Assembly (NCBI GenBank): GCA_023391285.1
Contig: JAEWBF010000134.1
Coordinates: 1 to 12,590 of the forward strand
Length of the DNA stretch: 12,590 nucleotides
Direction of reading: 5' to 3'
Origin: Verrucomicrobiota bacterium
Lineage (GTDB): Bacteria > Verrucomicrobiota > Verrucomicrobiia > Opitutales > Opitutaceae
The translations under genes were made by a program, and so were the position numbers. Positions 5,936 to 11,238 of this stretch are shown piece after piece. Numbering within the stretch: the first letter of the stretch is position 1; each line of letters starts with the position of its first letter. The notes beneath the pieces were generated by a model. It saw only the letters and a program-made list of their open reading frames with translations, made no database searches and was not told the DNA's origin.

Positions 5936-6748
5936 TTACAGGCGCGGCAGGGTGAGGCCGCCGTCGACCATGATGACTTGGCCGGTGGAGTAGGGCATGT
6001 CGGCGCGGGCGAGAGAGGCGACGGCGCGGCCGATGTCGTCGGGGAGGCCCCAGCGCGGTTGGACGCAGAGGCCGTTGGCGATGAGGTTGTCGTATTTCTC
6101 GGTCACGCCAGCGGTCATGTCGGTTTTGATCACGCCGGGGCGGACTTCGTAAACAGGAATGCCTTCGGCGCCGAGGCGGACGGCGAAGAGTTGGGAGAGC
6201 ATCGAGAGGCCGGCTTTGGCGATGCAGTATTCGCCGCGGTTGATGCTGATGACAGTCGCGGAGATCGAGGTGATGTTGACGATCGCGGCGGAGAAGGAGG
6301 CGTCCGCTTTTTTCGCGGCGACCATGTCGCGCGCGACGGCTTGCGTGAGGAAGAAGACGCCGCGGAGGTTGGTGTCGAGGACGCGGTCGTAGCTTTCCTC
6401 GGTGGTCTCGAGGAGGTCGTAGCGGACCTTGGGGGCGACGCCGGCGTTGTTGACGAGGAGGTTCAGCGCCGGGGGCGCCGAGTTGAGAGTTGAGGGTTGA
6501 GAGTTGAGAGAGGTGATGAAGGCGCGGGTGGCGGCGAGGATCGCGGCGCGGCCTTCGGTGCTGCCGACGTCGCCTTGGGCGTAGGCGACTTGGACGCCTT
6601 GGGCACGGAGTTGCGCGAGGGGCTCGGCGACGTCGGATTCGGGGCGGACGCCGTTGATGACGAGGTGCCAGTTTTCCGCGGCGAGTTTTTGGGCGATGCC
6701 GAAGCCGATGCCGCGGGAGCCGCCGGTGATGAGTGCTACTTTAGACAT
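5936..6748 (-). CDS. SDR oxidoreductase, 3-ketoacyl-ACP-reductase-like, with in-frame repeat insertion
   Basis: 270 aa classical short-chain dehydrogenase, NAD(P)-dependent. TGGSRGIG at 8-15 binds the cofactor, NNAG is at 100-103 and Asn127 lies in TNLRG. The active-site Ser is 161 or 163, followed by Tyr174 and Lys178 (GEYCIAKAG), and the C-terminal YSTGQVIMVDGG is typical. EVRPGVIKTDMT, NRGEYCIAKAGLSM and the GLTLPRL end resemble the 3-ketoacyl-ACP-reductase-like subgroup found in sugar-catabolic clusters, so a sugar or sugar-acid dehydrogenase is more likely than fatty-acid synthesis. Odd feature: residues 80-90 (SLNSQPSTLNS) are encoded by the TTGAGAG heptamer array at 6481-6510, enlarging the loop before LLVNNAG by about 15 residues compared with relatives as I remember them. 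No Shine-Dalgarno sequence; a 26-bp repeat ends six bases before the ATG. It follows the Gfo/Idh/MocA gene in the same direction. Confidence 0.9.
   Translation of the reverse strand: MSKVALITGGSRGIGFGIAQKLAAENWHLVINGVRPESDVAEPLAQLRAQGVQVAYAQGDVGSTEGRAAILAATRAFITSLNSQPSTLNSAPPALNLLVNNAGVAPKVRYDLLETTEESYDRVLDTNLRGVFFLTQAVARDMVAAKKADASFSAAIVNITSISATVISINRGEYCIAKAGLSMLSQLFAVRLGAEGIPVYEVRPGVIKTDMTAGVTEKYDNLIANGLCVQPRWGLPDDIGRAVASLARADMPYSTGQVIMVDGGLTLPRL
6481..6510. repeat. TTGAGAG heptamer array inside the SDR gene
   Basis: Four consecutive 7-base units TTGAGAG, TTGAGGG, TTGAGAG, TTGAGAG lie within the SDR coding region (CTCTCAA on the coding strand). The same array type occurs at 8935-8963 and 10457-10485, next to other gene ends. 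The reading frame is kept. Confidence 0.8.
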
Positions 6749-6754
6749 GAGGAG

Positions 6755-6790
6755 GAGTTGGCCCGCTAAACACGCGAAAGATCGCGAAAG
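6755..6790. repeat. 26-bp dispersed repeat (CCCGCTAAACACGCGAA core) plus CGCGAAAG unit
   Basis: Bases 6755-6780 are identical to 8972-8997, base for base over 26 positions, and both continue with NNCGCGAAAG. It lies directly upstream of the SDR start (six bases away), so it forms the leader of that gene if translation is coupled to an upstream transcript. Confidence 0.8.
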
Positions 6791-6805
6791 AATCAGCGGG
6801 CGCGT

Positions 6806-6832
6806 GGATTCTTCGCTTCGCTCAGAATGACA
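6806..6832. repeat. dispersed element, TTCGCTTCGCTCAGAATG type
   Basis: GGATTC, then TTCGCTTCGCTCAGAATG, then ACA: on minus this is the CATTCTGAGCGAAGCGAAG element, which I recognise as a widespread intergenic repeat that gives the false peptide VILSEAKNP when translated. ATTCT and AGAAT at its ends can pair. It sits between the Gfo/Idh/MocA and SDR genes. Confidence 0.65.
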
Positions 6833-6840
6833 ACTGCAGG

Positions 6841-6869
6841 TTGGGAGTTTTCTGGATCTTGGTGCTTCC
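6841..6869. repeat. CCAAGCTCC-family repeat, degraded copy
   Basis: TTGGGAGTTTTCTGG, ATCTTGGTGCTTCC matches the right half of the palindromic repeat seen at 5790-5901 (TTGG, TTCTCTGGA and TTTGGTGCTTCC). Only one arm remains. Confidence 0.6.
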
Positions 6870-6881
6870 AGTTGAGCGAGG

Positions 6882-8027
6882 TTAGAGTTGCGGCACGTCC
6901 ACCCAGGCGCGTTTCGCCCAGCTGGCGAGGCCGAGTTCGGCGAGTTGGACGCCTTTGGCGCCTTCGCGGAGGGACCAGGGGAAGGGGCTGTCGGTGACGA
7001 CGTGCTTCAGGAAGAGCTCCCACTGGACTTTGAAGGCGTTGTCGTAGGGACCTTGATCGGGGACGCGCGTCCAGCCGTCGAAATATTTGATCGGGCTGTC
7101 GATATCCGGATTCCAAATACAACGCGGCGTGGCGGAGAGGTGTTGCGCGGTGCAGTCGCGAAGACCGGCGACGGCGGTGCCGTGCGTGCCGTCGACTTGG
7201 AGGGTGAGAAGATCGTCGCGGCGGACGCGGACGGTCCAGGAGGAGTTGAAGTGGCAGATGACGCCGTTCTTCAGCTCGAAGGTGGCGTAGGCAGCGTCGT
7301 CGGCGGTGGCTTTGTAAGGTTTGCCGGCTTCGTCCCAGCGGGTGGGGATGTGGGTGGCGCCGAGGCAGGTGAGCGACTTCACTTCACCGAAGAGATTTTG
7401 GATCACATACTGCCAGTGGCAGAGCATATCGACGATGATGCCGCCATCGTCTTCCTTGCGGTAGTTCCAGGACGGGCGCTGGAGTTTTTCGTGTTCGCCG
7501 GTGAAGACCCAGTAGCCGAACTCGCCGCGGACGGAGAGGATTTGGCCGAAGAAGCCGGTGTCGATGAGGTAGCGGAGTTTGAGGAGACCGGGGAGCCAGA
7601 GTTTGTCCTGGACGACGCCATTCTTGAGGCCGGCGGCTTCGACTTCGTTGGCGAGGGCGAGGGCTTCGGTGGAGGAGGTCGCGGTGGGTTTCTCGCAGTA
7701 GATGTGTTTCTTTGCGGCGATGGCTTTGCGGACGCCGATGGGGCGCTGGCCGGTGAGGGTGGCGTCGAAGTAGATCTGGTTGGCGGGATCGGCGAGAGCG
7801 GCGTCGAGGTTGGTGGTGATGCGGGAGACGCCGGTGCGCGCGGCGAGGGCGCGGAGTTTGTCCTCGTTGCGGCCGACGAGGATGGGGTCGGGCATGATCG
7901 TTTCGTGATCGGAGAGCTTCACGCCGCCTTGATCGATGATCGCTTTGATCGAGCGGATGAGGTGCTGGTTGGTGCCCATGCGTCCCGTGACGCCGTTCAT
8001 GATGATGCCGAGTTTGTGAACTTTCAT
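6882..8027 (-). CDS. Gfo/Idh/MocA-family NAD(P)-dependent oxidoreductase
   Basis: 381 aa, the usual length of the family. The N-terminal Rossmann half begins KLGIIMNGVTGRMGTNQHL (5-23) with the glycine-rich turn NGVTGRMG, and carries the signature CEKPTA at 111-116. The C-terminal alpha/beta half holds GGIIVDMLCHWQYV with Asp200 and His204 in the catalytic D-x3-H position and a long beta sheet (ATFELKNGVICHFNSSWTVRVRRD). Members oxidise or reduce the hydroxyls of sugars, inositols or sugar acids. The ATG at 8027 is chosen because it starts just before the Rossmann strand; the frame is open further upstream only because of composition. No Shine-Dalgarno sequence. It lies 94 bases after the TIM-barrel gene and 133 before the SDR gene, all on minus, so a shared catabolic role is likely. 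The exact substrate is unknown. Confidence 0.93.
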   Translation of the reverse strand: MKVHKLGIIMNGVTGRMGTNQHLIRSIKAIIDQGGVKLSDHETIMPDPILVGRNEDKLRALAARTGVSRITTNLDAALADPANQIYFDATLTGQRPIGVRKAIAAKKHIYCEKPTATSSTEALALANEVEAAGLKNGVVQDKLWLPGLLKLRYLIDTGFFGQILSVRGEFGYWVFTGEHEKLQRPSWNYRKEDDGGIIVDMLCHWQYVIQNLFGEVKSLTCLGATHIPTRWDEAGKPYKATADDAAYATFELKNGVICHFNSSWTVRVRRDDLLTLQVDGTHGTAVAGLRDCTAQHLSATPRCIWNPDIDSPIKYFDGWTRVPDQGPYDNAFKVQWELFLKHVVTDSPFPWSLREGAKGVQLAELGLASWAKRAWVDVPQL

Positions 8028-8048
8028 TTTGGAGGAAGATTTTTTTGA

Positions 8049-8113
8049 ACCACAGAGGCACGGAGACACAGAGAGGAGGAGAGTATGCTCTGGGCCTCCG
8101 TGTCTCTGTGGTG
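8049..8113. repeat. palindromic repeat, ACCACAGAGGCACGGAG / CTCCGTGTCTCTGTGGT
   Basis: The left arm ACCACAGAGGCACGGAG extends into ACACAGAG (8049-8073). The right arm CCTCCGTGTCTCTGTGGT (8096-8113) is its reverse complement with two mismatches over 18 bases, one of which is a G:U wobble. The loop is about 22-29 bases. It fills the gap between the TIM-barrel stop and the dehydrogenase start. Related CACAGAG/CACGGAG elements are common in environmental bacterial genomes. Confidence 0.75.
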
Positions 8114-8121
8114 AGTTTTGG

Positions 8122-8970
8122 TTAAACGTGTTTTCCGTAGGCGGTGACGATGTCGCGGAGGAAGTCGTCCTGATCGCGGGCCCAGTGGCGGGTGGAGAAG
8201 ATTTCGACTTCGTTGAAGCCGTTGAAGCCGGCGGCTTCCACCCACGCGCGGATCTGGCGGAGCGGGATGCAGCCTTCGCCCATGAGGCCGCGGTCGAGGA
8301 GGAGATCGGTGGTGGGCGTGCGCCAATCGCAGACGTGGTAGGCGAAAAGTTTTTTGAGGCGGCCGCAGCGGGCGATTTCCTGTTCGAGGGCGGGGTCCCA
8401 CCAGAGGTGATAGACATCGACGGCGACGCCGACGTAGGGTGTGTCGAGTTCCTCGGCCATGTCGTTGGCTTGGGCGAGGGTGTTCACGGCGGAGCGGTCG
8501 CCGGCATACATCGGGTGGAGTGGCTCGATGGCGAGTTTGACGTTGGCGGCTTCGCAGTCGGGGAGCAGGGCGGCGATGCCGTCGCGGATTTGCTTGCGGG
8601 CTTCGTGTAGTGGAATTCCGGGGACGGCGCCGCAGACGAGGACGACTTGCGGCGCGCCGAGCGCGTGGGCTTCGGCGATGGCGCGGCGGTTGTCGTCGAG
8701 GGCTTTCAGGCGGCCCTCGGGGGTGAGCGCGGGGAAGAAGCCGCCGCGGCAGAGCGAGACGACGGAGAGGCCGTGATCGCGGAGGAGCGCGGCGACTTTT
8801 TGCGGATCGCGATCGACGAGGGCGTCACGCCAGACGGTGATGCCCTTCACGCCGGCAGCGGCGTATTTGGCGGCGGCGGTTTCGATCGGCCAGGGTTTGG
8901 TGGTGATCGTGTGGATACAGAGCCGATCCGTGGAGTTGAGAGATGAGAGTTGAGGGTTGAGAGAGCTCAT
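8122..8970 (-). CDS. sugar phosphate isomerase/epimerase (xylose-isomerase-like TIM barrel)
   Basis: 282 aa AP-endonuclease-2/xylose-isomerase-like TIM-barrel protein. The four metal-ligand positions of the fold can be placed: Glu149 in LAIEPLHP, Asp185 in VAVDVYHLWWD, His212 in AYHVCDW and Glu256 in NEVEIFS. It probably isomerises or epimerises a sugar or sugar acid with a divalent metal. RLCIHTITTKPWPIETAAAKY (from residue 16, strand and helix 1) is the true domain start. The preceding residues SSLNPQLSSLNS are encoded by a TTGAGAG-type heptamer array (8935-8963), and no other ATG, GTG or TTG lies in frame between that array and the domain, so the repeat appears to have supplied the N-terminus and start. 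No Shine-Dalgarno sequence. It lies between GH88 and the Gfo/Idh/MocA gene; both pairings are typical of carbohydrate operons. Confidence 0.9.
   Translation of the reverse strand: MSSLNPQLSSLNSTDRLCIHTITTKPWPIETAAAKYAAAGVKGITVWRDALVDRDPQKVAALLRDHGLSVVSLCRGGFFPALTPEGRLKALDDNRRAIAEAHALGAPQVVLVCGAVPGIPLHEARKQIRDGIAALLPDCEAANVKLAIEPLHPMYAGDRSAVNTLAQANDMAEELDTPYVGVAVDVYHLWWDPALEQEIARCGRLKKLFAYHVCDWRTPTTDLLLDRGLMGEGCIPLRQIRAWVEAAGFNGFNEVEIFSTRHWARDQDDFLRDIVTAYGKHV
8935..8963. repeat. TTGAGAG heptamer array at the TIM-barrel gene start
   Basis: Units GTTGAGA, GATGAGA, GTTGAGG, GTTGAGA, with a seven-base period, encode residues 3-12 of the neighbouring gene. Closely matches 10457-10485 (same units, the ATGAGAG variant in a different place) and 6481-6510. 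Confidence 0.8.
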
Positions 8971-8971
8971 T

Positions 8972-9052
8972 GAGTTGGCCCGCTAAACACGCGAAAGGGC
9001 GCGAAAGGGTGGGGCGGTTTGGGGGTTGGCGTGGGTTCGCGTGTTTAGCGGG
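8972..9052. repeat. 26-bp repeat forming a 17-bp inverted pair around a 40-base loop
   Basis: CCCGCTAAACACGCGAA at 8979-8995 and its perfect reverse complement at 9036-9052 face each other across 40 bases. Bases 8972-8997 are identical to 6755-6780. The right arm lies within the GH88 gene end and contains its TAA stop (9045-9047); the left arm ends one base before the ATG of the TIM-barrel gene. A CGCGAAAGGG unit follows the left arm. Confidence 0.85.
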
Positions 9053-10442
9053 AGGCGGTTTGCTGGCCGGGGAGGCAGGCGAAGAAGGTGTGGTGGGGTT
9101 GGTTTTTGATGAGGCGCTGGAGGTAGAGGGCGGCCTCGCGGATGTGGTAGTCGCCCCACATCGAGGATTCGCCGCAGGGGACTTTTCGGCCGGCGGGAAT
9201 GTGGTCCCAGTTGTTGGGGCGGTGATAGACGGAGTGAAGCAGGAGGCCTTGGTGCTCGGGCGCGGTGGAGAGATACGGGTCGGCGAGGAGCGTGCGAAGC
9301 GTGGTGAGGCCGGCTTGAAAATAGCGGCGACCGGCGGGCGTATCCGTATTCAGGATGCGGCCGAGACGGAGGAGGCCCTGCGCGCCGATGGCGGCGGCGG
9401 AGCTGTCGACGGGCTCGTGATCGTTGAAAGGTTCGGCGGGGCGGTTGCGGTAATCGCCGAGATTTACGAGGCCGGGAGCGCCGCCGTCCCAGTAGGGGAT
9501 GCCGTCGCTGGCGGTGTGGGCGATGAACCAGTCGCAGGTGGCGGAGGCGGCTTCGAGGAAGAGCGTGTGCCATTTGGCCCGGCCGCCGAGCGGTTCGAGC
9601 TCGGCGTCGGAGAGGGCGGCGAGGAATTCGAGTTCTTCGGCGAAACCGAGCATGGCCCAGGCGAGGCCGCGGGTCCACGTGGTGAAGCCGGAGTAGCCCT
9701 GTTGAGAGTTGGGGCAGCGGTAGCGGCCGTCGTTGACGTTGAAGACGCTTTCGTGGGCGGTGCGCCCGCGTTCGTCGTAGAGATCGCGACCCTTGCCGTA
9801 GTAGATAGAATATTTCGCGGTGGCTTCGGCGTGTTGAAGTCCGCGCTCGAGTAGACTGATGGCGGAGTCGTTTTCGCCCATGAGGCGGTGGCCGAGGGCG
9901 TGGGCGAGGACGACGATGCGCACGGAGCGGATTGTATCCACGAAAAGACTATGCGGGCCGTTGAAGGAGTAGATATATCCACCTCCGTCGTGAATGCGGG
10001 ACCAGCGCGAGGCTTGGACGGCGCCGGAGATTTTCAGGGCGAGCTCGCAGAAGTCGATGCGGGCGGCGTCGGTGGCGAGGCGGCCTTCGCGGAGGAGGCG
10101 GAGCCAGTTGCCGTAGGTAGAGAGATTGTTGAAGCCGTGGTCGTGGACGCCGATGTGGCTGACGTGCGACGCCATGCGGCCGACGGTGTATTGCTCGGCG
10201 ATGCCGGCGAAGCGGCGCTCGTTGGTGGCGTCGAACTGGAGGAAGGCGGAGCCGTAGTGGAAGCCTTCGGTCCATTCGGTCCAGCCCCGGGCGGTGTAGC
10301 GGCCGTCGACGGTGAAGACGGGCGAGCCCTTGGCGGGATCGTAGTCGCGGACGAGCCGGTCGATCTTGTCGCCGGAGAGTTTCCAGAAGCGCTCGAGGGC
10401 GGGAGCGAGGGCGGAGGGTGTAAGGGAATCGTCGATACGCAT
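9045..10442 (-). CDS. GH88 family unsaturated glucuronyl/galacturonyl hydrolase
   Basis: 465 aa (alpha/alpha)6-barrel hydrolase of family GH88. It hydrates the 4,5-double bond of the unsaturated uronic acid left by polysaccharide lyases, releasing it from oligosaccharides. Visible features: GVHDHGF with Asp101 and FVDTIRS with Asp169, matching the two catalytic Asp positions of unsaturated glucuronyl hydrolase; QGYSGFTTWTRGLAWAMLGF at 248-267; DHEPVDSSAAAIGAQGLLRL at 341-360; and the C-terminal GESSMWGDYHIREAALYL at 424-441. There is no signal peptide, so it is cytoplasmic. It is longer than the roughly 380-residue characterised enzymes. The ATG at 10442 has no Shine-Dalgarno sequence and follows a heptamer array. 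The stop codon lies in an inverted-repeat arm. It follows the regulator and precedes the TIM-barrel gene, as expected for oligouronide breakdown. Confidence 0.92.
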   Translation of the reverse strand: MRIDDSLTPSALAPALERFWKLSGDKIDRLVRDYDPAKGSPVFTVDGRYTARGWTEWTEGFHYGSAFLQFDATNERRFAGIAEQYTVGRMASHVSHIGVHDHGFNNLSTYGNWLRLLREGRLATDAARIDFCELALKISGAVQASRWSRIHDGGGYIYSFNGPHSLFVDTIRSVRIVVLAHALGHRLMGENDSAISLLERGLQHAEATAKYSIYYGKGRDLYDERGRTAHESVFNVNDGRYRCPNSQQGYSGFTTWTRGLAWAMLGFAEELEFLAALSDAELEPLGGRAKWHTLFLEAASATCDWFIAHTASDGIPYWDGGAPGLVNLGDYRNRPAEPFNDHEPVDSSAAAIGAQGLLRLGRILNTDTPAGRRYFQAGLTTLRTLLADPYLSTAPEHQGLLLHSVYHRPNNWDHIPAGRKVPCGESSMWGDYHIREAALYLQRLIKNQPHHTFFACLPGQQTASR

Positions 10443-10456
10443 GGGGCGGGGAAGGA

Positions 10457-10485
10457 GTTGAGAGTTGAGGGATGAGAGTTGAGAG
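10457..10485. repeat. TTGAGAG heptamer array upstream of GH88
   Basis: Units GTTGAGA, GTTGAGG, GATGAGA and GTTGAGAG start 15 bases before the GH88 start, in the gap between the regulator and GH88. It is the third such array in the window. Confidence 0.8.
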
Positions 10486-10526
10486 AGACGGAGGCTAGGG
10501 CTTGAAGCTGAGAGCGCAGAGCGGGG

Positions 10527-11075
10527 TTAGTAGCGTTTGTCTTTGCGGAGGTGGAGGATGACGAGGCGAACGTCGGTGAGGGCTTCGTAGGAATGCTCGA
10601 GGATGGCGTCGAATTGGATGCTGGTGCCTTCTTCCAGTTCGAAGACCTCGTGTGGAAGCGTGAGGCGCAGGCGACCGGAGGTGATCCAGCAGACTTCGGT
10701 GTCGTCGTGGTGGATCTCGGGGCGTTTGACGGTGGCGCCGGCGGGGGCTTCGCCGAGGAGGCCGACGACGTTGGCGAAGCGGATTTGACGGAAGGTGAAT
10801 TTGCCGGAGCGGTAGGAGGTTTCGTCGACCTGGTGAGCGAGGGCGGATTCGGTGAGCGCGAGGAGATCGGTGGCGCTGAGGCCGAAGGCGCGAGCGAGGC
10901 GGAAGAGGGTGTCGAGTTCGGCGGTGGTCTGATTGCGCTCGAGTTTCGAGATGACGGCGACGGAGACCTTCGAAAGTTCGGAAAGCTGCGCGAGGGTCAT
11001 TTCGTGCTGCTCGCGGAGCTGGCGGATGACGCTGAAGTCGAACTTCGGGGGCGGTGGGGCGGCGCGGGCGGGCAT
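10527..11075 (-). CDS. XRE-family regulator with C-terminal cupin domain
   Basis: 182 aa cytoplasmic one-component regulator. A helix-turn-helix of the XRE/Cro type spans residues 16-72 (VIRQLREQHEMTLAQLSELS, then KVSVAVISKLERNQTTAELD and LFRLARAFGLSATDLL). A small cupin barrel at 118-176 presumably binds a sugar-derived ligand: RPEIHHDDTEVCWITSGRLRL with His122, His123 and Glu127, and His161 late in the barrel. The ATG at 11075 is used; the frame is open back to 11198, but that part runs through two hairpins and a terminator and is not protein-like. Placed between the lyase and GH88 genes in the same direction, it is a likely local regulator of the uronate genes and perhaps of itself. A possible operator is described at 11082-11116. 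Whether it activates or represses cannot be told. Confidence 0.9.
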   Translation of the reverse strand: MPARAAPPPPKFDFSVIRQLREQHEMTLAQLSELSKVSVAVISKLERNQTTAELDTLFRLARAFGLSATDLLALTESALAHQVDETSYRSGKFTFRQIRFANVVGLLGEAPAGATVKRPEIHHDDTEVCWITSGRLRLTLPHEVFELEEGTSIQFDAILEHSYEALTDVRLVILHLRKDKRY

Positions 11076-11081
11076 GTTTCG

Positions 11082-11116
11082 TTGAACGACAAAAAGGCGC
11101 GATGTTTTGTTGTCAA
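11082..11116 (-). promoter_or_regulatory. candidate promoter/operator of the XRE-cupin gene
   Basis: On plus, TTGAACGACAAAA (11082-11094) and TTTTGTTGTCAA (11105-11116) form an imperfect inverted repeat with a 10-base gap, directly upstream of the regulator ATG. On minus the outer arm contains a perfect TTGACA (11116-11111), a good -35 box. Seventeen bases further the hexamer is TTTGTC, a poor -10, so the promoter is tentative. The symmetry would suit autoregulation by the XRE dimer; this is inference. Confidence 0.35.
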
Positions 11117-11155
11117 GGAAAGGTGAGGCGGAGGCTTTGAGCGGGGGGATACGGC

Positions 11156-11186
11156 AAAAGAAAAGCGCGGTCAGGTTGACCGCGCT
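11156..11186 (-). terminator. intrinsic terminator of the lyase gene
   Basis: AGCGCGGTCA (11164-11173) and TGACCGCGCT (11177-11186) pair perfectly over 10 bp with a three-base loop. On minus the stem is followed by TTTTCTTTT (11164-11156). It lies about 50 bases after the stop of the oligogalacturonate-lyase-like gene, so it would separate that transcript from the regulator. The hairpin sequence itself also looks like a common dispersed palindrome. Confidence 0.6.
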
Positions 11187-11202
11187 ACGGAGGAGCAAGG
11201 GC

Positions 11203-11224
11203 GGCGGGGTCGGGAGACCCCGCC
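11203..11224. repeat. GC-rich hairpin GGCGGGGTC / GACCCCGCC
   Basis: A perfect 9-bp inverted repeat with a GGGA loop, set between the lyase stop and the terminator stem. The flanks AGGGCG and CCCTAC are also loosely complementary. It looks like a dispersed palindromic unit; it could also help stop transcription. Confidence 0.6.
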
Positions 11225-11238
11225 CTACAATTTGCGAT

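Noticed and set aside
6481..6510. CRISPR-like reading of the repeated TTGAGAG units
   Set aside because: Units are seven bases, contiguous and without spacers, and no cas genes are nearby; it is a simple tandem array.
5936..6748. SDR as KduD (2-dehydro-3-deoxy-D-gluconate 5-dehydrogenase)
   Set aside because: The context fits, but the NRGEYCIAKAGLSM and EVRPGVIKTDMT blocks and the GLTLPRL end are those of the 3-ketoacyl-ACP-reductase-like subgroup, not KduD.
6888..8048. 386-residue open frame on plus opposite the Gfo/Idh/MocA gene
   Set aside because: Its protein is a Gly/Ala/Glu/Asp/Val-rich string with no domain; the minus frame has the complete family signature. The strand bias removes stop codons from the opposite strand.
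8970..9854. 294-residue open frame on plus opposite the GH88 gene
   Set aside because: Composition is Gly/Glu/Ala/Val-rich without motifs; it runs through an inverted repeat and opposite a well-supported GH88 frame.
9888..10475. 195-residue open frame on plus over the GH88 5' half
   Set aside because: Gly/Asp/Val/Glu-rich antisense shadow; it also reads through the heptamer array.
11076..11198. N-terminal extension of the XRE regulator by 41 residues
   Set aside because: The extension passes through the terminator stem and the candidate promoter; the HTH domain needs only the start at 11075.
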